This document shows positions 1 to 5,618 of a stretch of 9,662 bases of DNA, piece after piece. Position 1 is the first letter of the stretch. Each line of letters opens with the position of its first letter. This DNA comes from Rhodanobacteraceae bacterium (lineage in GTDB: Bacteria; Pseudomonadota; Gammaproteobacteria; Xanthomonadales; Rhodanobacteraceae): positions 1-9,662 of the forward strand of contig JAAXIA010000185.1 in the NCBI GenBank assembly GCA_012270595.1. Reading direction: 5' to 3'. The position numbers and the translations under genes are program-made. A model generated the notes under the pieces. The model saw nothing but the letters and a program-made list of their open reading frames with translations. It was not told the origin of the DNA and did not search any database.

Positions 1-805
1 TCCATTGATCAGGGATTCCTTAGGGATATCGAGTCGCTTGACTTGATCGAGATCAATACCGAAGGATTATTTATCCTGGGCGACGACCCTGCTCTTAATG
101 AAGTATGCCAGCGCGTACCGGCGGTCCTCCACGGGCTTGGTCTTTCCCTGGGAGATAGCGATCCAATTTCAGATACCTATCGTAAAAATATCAAAATGGT
201 ACTTGATTGGGTCGATCATCTTTGGTTTAGCGATCATGGTGCATTGACGGTGGAACATGGTATTGAGGTAGGGGGGTTAATGCCGGTTAGCTTTAGTGAG
301 GAAAATAGTGCACGCATGGTGTCCAAGATCCTTGAAATAAAAGCGCTTGCCAAAAAACCGTTTCTACTTGAGAACATCTCTTACTACTGGTCGATGCCTG
401 GCGATGATATGACTGAAGCACATTTCTTGCGCAGCATTGTAGAAAAAGCTGATTGTGGTTTGTTGCTGGATGTTGCCAATCTTTATACCAATGCTATCAA
501 TCATGGTTATGACGCGTTGACATTTCTCGATGATATCCCGATGGAACGCGTGGTAGAAATCCACCTTGCCGGCAGTGATCGCAGGTTTGATATGCTGGTC
601 GATACGCATTCGACGGCGTATCAGTGAGGAGGTTTGGGCCTTGTTTGATGAGGCGTGTCGGCGCTGCCATCCGCGTGCTGTGATTATTGAACGCGATATC
701 AATCTACCTGCCCATCAGGTGACACTCGCTGAAGTCGAACGTGCGCGCAGTGTACTGGTCGGACACGACTATTACCGCAGACCGTCTGTCATGAGTTCTG
801 CCTGA
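1..805 (+). pseudogene. DUF692/MNIO-family iron enzyme, 5'-truncated by window edge and frameshifted
   Basis: Members of this TIM-barrel family (MbnB, TglH, BufB relatives) bind two or three iron ions and oxidatively modify peptides, often Cys residues of RiPP precursors. The frame is open from base 1, so the true start lies upstream. Family blocks seen in order are an early EINTE segment, LHGLGLSLG (codons about 44-52), SDHG, LLENISYY, LLDVANLYTNAINH, EIHLAG and DTHS. Frame 1 then stops at 625-627. The expected continuation, ISEEVWALFDEA followed by IIERDINLP, lies in frame 2 and ends at 803-805. One extra base within about 616-625 explains the break. The usual HLAGH reads HLAGS here. The gene looks AT-richer than its neighbours. 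It could be a real pseudogene, a sequencing error or, less likely, recoding. The family call is firm; activity and substrate are unknown. Confidence 0.85.
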
Positions 806-821
806 TTTCTTCTAGCATGGG

Positions 822-849
822 TTGACAAACGACAGGGGTATCGTATTTT
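822..849 (+). promoter_or_regulatory. Sigma70-like promoter candidate between convergent genes
   Basis: A perfect TTGACA (822-827) is followed after 16 bases by TATTTT (844-849). It lies just past the MNIO stop and points into the 3' end of the oppositely oriented epimerase gene, so a transcript from it would be antisense. No convincing gene follows it on the plus strand. It may be a chance match. Confidence 0.3.
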
Positions 850-887
850 GGTTTTTCGATAACCGCTTTAAATAGCGCAAATAGCTT

Positions 888-1907
888 CTAGGTGCGCATG
901 CCTTGCCCAGTATATGTACGGTACCAGGCCACGAAACGTGCAATACCCTCTTCGATGGGAGTGCTGGGGGTGTAACCGACATCACGGTGCAGTGCCGACA
1001 CATCGGCACAGGTGTCCGGTGCGTCGCCGGGTTGCATGGGAAGCAGGTTTTTTTTCGCGCGTCGATCGAGTTTTTGTTCGAGCAGTTCGATAAATCGCAG
1101 TAACTGTACCGGTTGGCCATTACCGATGTTGTAGATGCGCCAGGGGGCACTAGAGGTGTCTGCGCGCGGGGTCGCGGGGTCATAGTTCGGATCAATGGTA
1201 GCGGGAATATCCAGCGTGCGGGTCAGACCTTCGATAATATCGTCGATGTAGGTAAAATCACGACGGTGCTGACCGTGGTTGAATACATCAATGGCCTGAC
1301 CGCGTTGGATGCGCTCAGCGAACAGCATAGGTGCCATATCTGGTCTGCCCCATGGGCCATAGACGGTGAAGAAACGCAGACCGGTGCAGGGTAAGCCATA
1401 CAGATGACTGTAGCTGTGCGCCATGAGTTCGTTGGCTTTTTTGGTTGCGGCGTACAGGCTTAGAGGATGATCGACCGCGTCTTTCGTGGCGAAGGGTAGC
1501 GTGTGATTGGCACCGTATACTGAGCTGGACGAGGCATAGACCAGATGTTCCACCCCGCCATGGCGACAGGCTTGCAGGATATGCCCAAAACCGACGAGAT
1601 TCGATTGTATATAGACTTCGGGATGCTTGAGCGAATGGCGCACGCCGGCCTGTGCAGCCAGGTGGACCACACGCTGTGGCCTGAAGGCGCTAAAGATACT
1701 ATTTACTGTATCGGAATCGGTCAGATCTGCGCGTCGGTGGGTGTAACCGCGGTGCTGGCTAAAGCGGGCTATGCGGGCCTCTTTTAGCGCTGGGTCATAG
1801 TAGTTGTTGTGGTTATCAAGGCCAAGCACTTCGTCGCCACGTGCCAGTAGTTGCTGTGTTAGCGCCGCGCCAATGAAACCAGCGGCCCCGGTAACCAGAA
1901 TGCGCAT
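888..1907 (-). CDS. UDP-glucuronate 4-epimerase-like NAD-dependent sugar epimerase (LspL/CapI type)
   Basis: The likely role is interconversion of UDP-glucuronate and UDP-galacturonate in the cytoplasm, supplying galacturonate for LPS, capsule or exopolysaccharide. The 339-residue product is a full-length extended SDR. The Rossmann motif TGAAGFIG with three spaced glycines covers residues 6-13, HLAAQAGVR residues 82-90, and the Ser-rich YASSSSVYG residues 124-132. The catalytic YAATK has Y152 and K156. TVYGPWGRPDMA (181-192) is typical of UDP-glucuronate epimerases rather than GalE. The chosen ATG at 1907 begins directly with MRILVTG and has an AGGA about 8 bases upstream; an in-frame start ten codons earlier would add non-conserved residues. 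The gene is convergent with the MNIO gene and has no other sugar gene beside it. Uronate specificity is inferred from motifs; a related UDP-sugar epimerase is possible. Confidence 0.9.
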   Translation of the reverse strand: MRILVTGAAGFIGAALTQQLLARGDEVLGLDNHNNYYDPALKEARIARFSQHRGYTHRRADLTDSDTVNSIFSAFRPQRVVHLAAQAGVRHSLKHPEVYIQSNLVGFGHILQACRHGGVEHLVYASSSSVYGANHTLPFATKDAVDHPLSLYAATKKANELMAHSYSHLYGLPCTGLRFFTVYGPWGRPDMAPMLFAERIQRGQAIDVFNHGQHRRDFTYIDDIIEGLTRTLDIPATIDPNYDPATPRADTSSAPWRIYNIGNGQPVQLLRFIELLEQKLDRRAKKNLLPMQPGDAPDTCADVSALHRDVGYTPSTPIEEGIARFVAWYRTYTGQGMRT

Positions 1908-1942
1908 GGATGTTTCCTGTTGTTCCTGAAGTCTCAATTGCT

Positions 1943-1971
1943 ATTGTAGTGTTTGTGCTTGCGCGTATCTG
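1943..1971 (-). promoter_or_regulatory. Possible promoter of the epimerase gene
   Basis: On the minus strand TACAAT (plus positions 1943-1948) is a good -10 match about 36 bases before the ATG. The hexamer 17 bases further upstream (CAGATA, 1966-1971) is a poor -35. The location is right but the assignment is weak. Confidence 0.25.
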
Positions 1972-2183
1972 GCCGTGGTGGATTGATGAAAGGCGGTTGG
2001 ATAAGGCGTTTTGTTGCGCCTGGGTGAAGACATAAGGCAAGCTGAATGGCTTTGGCTGTACGAGTATGGCGCACGTGCGTTGTTTGAGATTTCTTCCCGA
2101 TTCAACTACGCTTTGTCCGCTTGCCGTAGGCTTGGCTGGTGTGTTTTTCAGTTTGTCATGCCTTCGCTTCGCTTGAGTTTTTC

Positions 2184-2212
2184 TTGCCAGGCATTTGCTG
2201 ACACCTTATTTT
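2184..2212 (+). promoter_or_regulatory. Candidate sigma70 promoter of the betaine transport operon
   Basis: TTGCCA (2184-2189) and TATTTT (2207-2212) are separated by 17 bases. This is the best sigma70-like pair I found between 1908 and 2411 on the plus strand. If used, it would give a leader of roughly 190 bases before the ATPase start. Osmotic regulation would be expected for this type of operon but no operator is recognisable. Confidence 0.4.
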
Positions 2213-2275
2213 CCGGGTGCGCACTGCTCTTTTAAGCATGCCTAAGCGCGCCCTTGTTCAGGCAGTTTCCCAGAG

Positions 2276-2311
2276 GACGAAACGGCTTGCTTTCGTCACC
2301 CATTCTCGGGT
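2276..2311 (+). promoter_or_regulatory. Two adjacent hairpins in the betaine operon leader
   Basis: GACGAAA (2276-2282) pairs perfectly with TTTCGTC (2291-2297) around an 8-base loop. Directly after it ACCC (2298-2301) pairs with GGGT (2308-2311). No T-run follows, so this is not a simple intrinsic terminator. It may be a leader RNA structure. I do not recognise a known riboswitch class. Confidence 0.4.
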
Positions 2312-2339
2312 GGCTGGTATTTATTCTTGTCAGTGCTAC

Positions 2340-2431
2340 AGGAGGAGGCTTTGATTTACGCAGGGCTTTTCTGCCGATCCTGTGACCATTTAATCTCAAG
2401 GCAAAGTAGCTATGCAGATCATCAAGGTTAA
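2340..2431 (+). other. Strong Shine-Dalgarno and possible short leader ORF overlapping the ATPase start
   Basis: AGGAGGAGG at 2340-2348 is the best ribosome binding sequence in this leader, yet it lies over 60 bases upstream of the ATPase ATG at 2412, which itself has only AAGG about 10 bases away. A frame opening with TTG at 2351, at good spacing from AGGAGG, runs 26 codons and stops at 2429-2431, overlapping the ATPase start in another frame. It could serve translational coupling. It has no ATG or GTG and no recognisable product, so it is tentative. Confidence 0.25.
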
Positions 2432-3620
2432 ACATCTCACCAAGATTTTTGGCCCGCATCCGGAGCAAGGTCTTCGTTTACTGGATGCGGGTAAGAGTAA
2501 CGGGCAGCTCCGTGAAGCGGGTCACGCCGTTGGTATTGTCGATGTTTCTTTCGAGGTGGAAGAAGGCGAATTGCTCGTCATCATGGGCTTGAGCGGTAGT
2601 GGCAAGTCCACTTTACTGCGTTGCGTGAACTTGCTCAACATCCCTAGTCGCGGCCAGATCATCGTCGGTGACGAAGATGTAACCCGCTGTAGTCATGAAC
2701 AACTACTTGATTTACGGCGACGCAGGGTGAGTATGGTGTTTCAGCATTTTGCCCTGCTGCCCCATCGCAGTGTGGTGGATAATGTGGCCTATGGGCTGGA
2801 AGTACAAGGCATCAATGAGGACGAGCGCCGTGATCGTGCCATCGAAGCACTGCACCTGGTTGGTCTGAAAGACTGGGAGGAAGCTTATCCGCACCAGCTT
2901 AGCGGTGGTATGCAGCAGCGCGTGGGCCTGGCGCGTGCCTTGGCAGTGAAGTCAGATATTTTGCTGATGGATGAAGCGTTCAGCGCGCTGGACCCACTGA
3001 TTCGCCACGACATGCAGCAGGAGCTGGCTTCCCTGCAACGGCAGATGAAGAAAACCATCATCTTCATTACCCATGACCTGGACGAGGCCCTGGAAATCGG
3101 CGACCGTATTGTGCTGATGCGTGAAGGGCGCGTGGTGCAGATTGGGACGTCGGAAGAAATCCTGAATAATCCAGCCGATGCCTACGTCGAGCGTTTCGTG
3201 GAAAACGTGGATACCTCGCATATGCTTACTGCGCAGTCGCTGATGGTGCGCGCGCGCGAGGTGGCGCACCCGCAGGATGGGCCGCGCACCGTGTTGCGCA
3301 AGATGACCGAGATCAGTTACACCAGTATTCTGGTGGTGGAACGTGACCATACGCTGGTTGGCTCAGTCACGCTTGATGCGCTCGATGCCGCAGTGCGTGA
3401 GGGACGCCGGAGTATTACCGATCTCATTCAGCGTGATGCGCCCACGTTGGCACCGGAAACGCCGCTGGCCGAGATCCTTCATTTGATGGCCGAATGGCCT
3501 TACCGTTTGCCAGTGGTGAATGAGCGACGCAGGCTTCTTGGCGTGGTCACCCGTACGCGCGTGATTAGCGCTCTGGCGCAAAGTCGTGCCGAGCCCACCG
3601 CTGCTGATGCTGAATCTTAA
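2412..3620 (+). CDS. opuAA: Glycine betaine/choline-type ABC importer ATPase with CBS domains (OpuAA/ProV family)
   Basis: This is the cytoplasmic energy-coupling subunit of a quaternary-amine ABC importer. The 402 residues match the family's usual length (about 400). The N-terminal part carries the ProV-type insertion (about residues 15-40) before the nucleotide-binding domain. The Walker A is GLSGSGKST (59-67), the Q-loop VFQHFALLP (109-117, Q111), the signature LSGGMQQR (163-170), Walker B ILLMDE (183-188) and the switch His H221. Residues about 280-395 look like a pair of CBS domains, with ISYTSILVVE and YRLPVVNERRRLLGVV segments; in OpuA such domains sense ionic strength or cyclic-di-AMP. 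The ATG at 2412 begins the conserved MQIIKVKHLTKIFG; a stop lies seven codons upstream, leaving no plausible alternative. It is the first gene of the cassette, with the permease 13 bases downstream. Substrate among betaine, choline or proline betaine is not settled by this subunit. Confidence 0.95.
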   Translation: MQIIKVKHLTKIFGPHPEQGLRLLDAGKSNGQLREAGHAVGIVDVSFEVEEGELLVIMGLSGSGKSTLLRCVNLLNIPSRGQIIVGDEDVTRCSHEQLLDLRRRRVSMVFQHFALLPHRSVVDNVAYGLEVQGINEDERRDRAIEALHLVGLKDWEEAYPHQLSGGMQQRVGLARALAVKSDILLMDEAFSALDPLIRHDMQQELASLQRQMKKTIIFITHDLDEALEIGDRIVLMREGRVVQIGTSEEILNNPADAYVERFVENVDTSHMLTAQSLMVRAREVAHPQDGPRTVLRKMTEISYTSILVVERDHTLVGSVTLDALDAAVREGRRSITDLIQRDAPTLAPETPLAEILHLMAEWPYRLPVVNERRRLLGVVTRTRVISALAQSRAEPTAADAES

Positions 3621-3633
3621 GGAGTAAGCATAG

Positions 3634-4482
3634 ATGATGATCCCTACCATCCCGAAGCTGCCGCTGGCGCACGGTATCGACGTGACACTGGACTGGCTGA
3701 CCGCGCATTTCGCTTTCATAACCAAGGGCTTTAGTCATGTCATTTCGGCACTGATCGAGGGTATCGTAAGTGGCCTGTCATGGTTGCCACCGTGGGTTTT
3801 GATCATTGTGGTGGTGGTACTGGTCCATCGTGCAGTCGGTTGGCGTGTGGCGCTGGCTAGTGCGTTGGGCTTGCTGCTATTGTGGAATCTTCGGTTATGG
3901 TCGGCAACAGTGGAGACCTTCACATTGGTGTTGATTTCCACCCTGATTTCCGTGCTCATCGGTCTGCCTTTGGGCATACTCGCAGCGCTAAGCAGCCGGG
4001 TTTCACGTGTGGTGATGCCTACGCTTGATTTTATGCAGACCATGCCGGCTTTTGTGTACCTCATTCCGGCCATTCCATTTTTCGGTCTGGGTGCGGTATC
4101 TGCCAGCGTGGCGACAGTGGTTTTTGCCACTCCGCCGACTATCCGACTGACTGTACTGGGTATTCGCCATGTGCCAGAAGATCTGATTGAGGCTGCTGAT
4201 GCGTTTGGTTCCACCCTGCGCCAGAAACTGCTCAAGGTGCAATTGCCGGTGGCGATGCCCACCATTATGGCCGGCGTCAACCAGACCATCATGTTATCGC
4301 TGTCGATGGTGGTGGTTGCGGCGATGATCGGCGCTGGTGGGCTTGGTGGCAAGGTGTGGGAGGCCATCCAGCGACTGGAACCAGGTCAGGGTTTTGAGGC
4401 CGGCATTGCAATTGTTATTCTTGCCATGATTCTCGATCGCAGCACCCAACGCATCGGTCGTTCCCCTTTTGCCAAACAGTGA
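3634..4482 (+). CDS. opuAB: Glycine betaine/choline-type ABC importer permease (OpuAB/ProW family)
   Basis: This inner-membrane subunit forms the translocation channel for the receptor-delivered solute. The 282 residues equal the short OpuAB or CbcW form rather than the longer enterobacterial ProW with its extended N terminus. A hydrophilic start (1-50) is followed by hydrophobic segments at about 53-66, 72-89, 95-118, 139-165 and 210-240, with a last one near 257-270. The EAA coupling motif that docks on the ATPase is EAADAFGS to LP (about 186-205). The motif DFMQTMPAFVYLIP (132-145) is characteristic of this permease family. The start ATG at 3634 has GGAG (3620-3623) about 10 bases upstream, directly at the ATPase stop codon, so translation is likely coupled. 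The receptor gene begins 44 bases after the stop. Confidence 0.94.
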   Translation: MMIPTIPKLPLAHGIDVTLDWLTAHFAFITKGFSHVISALIEGIVSGLSWLPPWVLIIVVVVLVHRAVGWRVALASALGLLLLWNLRLWSATVETFTLVLISTLISVLIGLPLGILAALSSRVSRVVMPTLDFMQTMPAFVYLIPAIPFFGLGAVSASVATVVFATPPTIRLTVLGIRHVPEDLIEAADAFGSTLRQKLLKVQLPVAMPTIMAGVNQTIMLSLSMVVVAAMIGAGGLGGKVWEAIQRLEPGQGFEAGIAIVILAMILDRSTQRIGRSPFAKQ

Positions 4483-4526
4483 CGGCGAGCGCGATATCCT
4501 TAATTAAAACCCATGAAAGGAACACT

Positions 4527-5438
4527 ATGACTATCCGTAACTATGGCTTGCATGCTCTTGTTTTTATTCTGACGGGTCTAAGCCTGGCGGCTTGCTCGTC
4601 TTCCCGTCAGCAAGCTGGAAGCAAGAGTCACGCCTCGCGATCCATCAAGCTGGTTTATGTTGAATGGTCTACCTGCGTTGCCAGCACCCAGGTGGCACGC
4701 GCCCTTCTGGAGAAACAGGGTTATAAGGTCCAGACTATGTCAGTAAGTGCCGCGGCCATGTTCTCAGCCATTGCCAATGGTGATGCTGATGCTACTTTGT
4801 GCAGCTGGCTACCGCATATACATGCTAGCTATTATGCACGTACCAAGGACAATCTGGATAAGCTTGGTCCCAACATGACGGGTACCAAGATCGGCCTGGT
4901 GGTACCTGACTACGTGCCCATCAACTCAATTTCCCAGATCGCGCTGCATGCCGACAAGTTTCAGAAGCGGATTGTGGGGATTGATCCCGGCGCCGGAGAA
5001 ATGGCTCTCACCCAGAAGGTGATCAAAAGCTATCAGTTACCTGTGACCCTTGTTTCTGGTAGCGGTGCTACGATGACTGCCGCGCTAAAGAGTGCCATCC
5101 AGAGCCATCAGTGGATCGTTGTGACTGGCTGGAAACCGCATTGGATGTGGGCGCGCTGGAAACTTAAGTTCCTAGCCGATCCCAAGGGAGTATATGGTCC
5201 CAACGATCAGATCTATACATTGGTGAGCAAGGGGTTCAAAAAGGAGATGCCGGGGGCCTGGCGCCTGCTTAATGCTTTCCATTGGACACCTGTAGACATG
5301 GGGCAGGTGATGATTCTGAATAAGAAGCCGGGCAGTGATGCTGCGGCTAATGCCAAGGTATGGCTGAAGGCGCATCCGAAAAAGGTTGCGGCCTGGTTGG
5401 CTGCCGCTTCAGCCACGCATGTGCACAGAGCGCATTAA
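4527..5438 (+). CDS. opuAC: Glycine betaine-binding lipoprotein receptor (OpuAC family)
   Basis: This is the extracytoplasmic receptor that captures the solute and delivers it to the permease. The chosen ATG at 4527 has AAAGGA 5 bases upstream and opens a clear lipoprotein signal with lipobox LSLAAC, so Cys23 should be lipidated. A GTG frame from 4479 would put 16 charged or polar residues before the signal and is less likely. Typical OpuAC segments are EKQGY (62-66), CSWLPH (92-97), GIDPGAGEM (151-159), VVTGWKPHWMW (198-208) and FHWTP (251-255). Trp94, Trp202 and Trp253 sit at spacings like the three cage tryptophans of Bacillus OpuAC, and His205 lies in the same GWKPHW block. This favours glycine betaine or a close analogue over the E. 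coli ProX pattern. Its 303 residues match the family. It closes the cassette, and a hairpin follows at 5488. Confidence 0.93.
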   Translation: MTIRNYGLHALVFILTGLSLAACSSSRQQAGSKSHASRSIKLVYVEWSTCVASTQVARALLEKQGYKVQTMSVSAAAMFSAIANGDADATLCSWLPHIHASYYARTKDNLDKLGPNMTGTKIGLVVPDYVPINSISQIALHADKFQKRIVGIDPGAGEMALTQKVIKSYQLPVTLVSGSGATMTAALKSAIQSHQWIVVTGWKPHWMWARWKLKFLADPKGVYGPNDQIYTLVSKGFKKEMPGAWRLLNAFHWTPVDMGQVMILNKKPGSDAAANAKVWLKAHPKKVAAWLAAASATHVHRAH

Positions 5439-5487
5439 GCGTACGGCAGATCACCTGGTTGGTGTTGTTAAGGATTTGTTTGGCAAT

Positions 5488-5514
5488 GGCATCTCCGGAT
5501 GGTGTGGAGATGCC
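5488..5514 (+). terminator. Stem-loop after the betaine transport operon
   Basis: GGCATCTCC (5488-5496) pairs perfectly with GGAGATGCC (5506-5514) around a 9-base loop, 49 bases after the receptor stop. The T-run after it is very poor (TTGATGG), so it may act as an mRNA 3'-end stabiliser or a weak terminator rather than an efficient intrinsic one. Confidence 0.5.
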
Positions 5515-5551
5515 TTGATGGCGAGTGGACTGTATTATTTTCTTAAATTTA

Positions 5552-5560
5552 TGTTATATT
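5552..5560 (+). promoter_or_regulatory. Extended -10 promoter candidate for the porin
   Basis: TGTTATATT fits the extended -10 pattern TGnTATAAT and lies in a strongly AT-rich tract (5531-5560). No good -35 is present, as is usual for extended -10 promoters. A transcript would start near 5567, about 50 bases before the porin ATG. Confidence 0.5.
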
Positions 5561-5564
5561 CCCC

Positions 5565-5592
5565 AGAGGACATGCTGTCCTTTTTGTTTTTT
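5565..5592 (+). promoter_or_regulatory. Hairpin and U-run in the porin 5' leader
   Basis: AGGACA (5567-5572) pairs with TGTCCT (5576-5581) around the loop TGC; a G-U and an A-U pair can extend the stem to 5565-5583. The next bases are T-rich (T5, G, T6 through 5592). The shape resembles an intrinsic terminator, but it sits between the likely promoter and the porin ATG. It could end readthrough from the upstream operon, stabilise the mRNA 5' end or bind Hfq. Confidence 0.5.
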
Positions 5593-5618
5593 GAGTGACT
5601 GCAAAGGGAATTTATCTT

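Larger units (their letters stand above)
1908..2411. other. Gene-free divergent intergenic region
   Basis: This stretch of about 500 bases separates the minus-strand epimerase from the plus-strand betaine operon. The open frames in it (for example 2011-2235 on plus and 2232-2468 on minus) have no recognisable domain and no good ribosome binding site, so I do not call them genes. It holds a weak epimerase promoter, a better plus-strand promoter candidate near 2184-2212, two adjacent hairpins at 2276-2311, and a strong Shine-Dalgarno sequence at 2340-2348 that is not placed for the next gene. I see no insertion sequence or direct repeat array. Confidence 0.7.

Noticed and set aside
364..702. 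112-codon minus-strand frame over the MNIO frameshift
   Set aside because: Both plus-strand frames beneath it carry conserved MNIO motifs, so it is a shadow.
840..887. Possible bidirectional terminator between the MNIO and epimerase genes
   Set aside because: Only short stems are present (TATCG with CGATA, CGCT with AGCG), with long loops and no convincing T-run on either strand.
2011..2235. 74-codon open frame on the plus strand in the intergenic region
   Set aside because: It has only a TTG start, no Shine-Dalgarno and no recognisable motif, and it overlaps the candidate operon promoter.
3244..3260. GC-alternating run inside the ATPase gene
   Set aside because: It encodes ordinary Val-Arg-Ala-Arg codons in the linker before the CBS part; too short to be a meaningful repeat.
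3735..4367. 210-codon open frame on the minus strand within the permease gene
   Set aside because: It is fully antisense to a conserved permease, rich in Thr, Ser and Arg, without motif or ribosome binding site.
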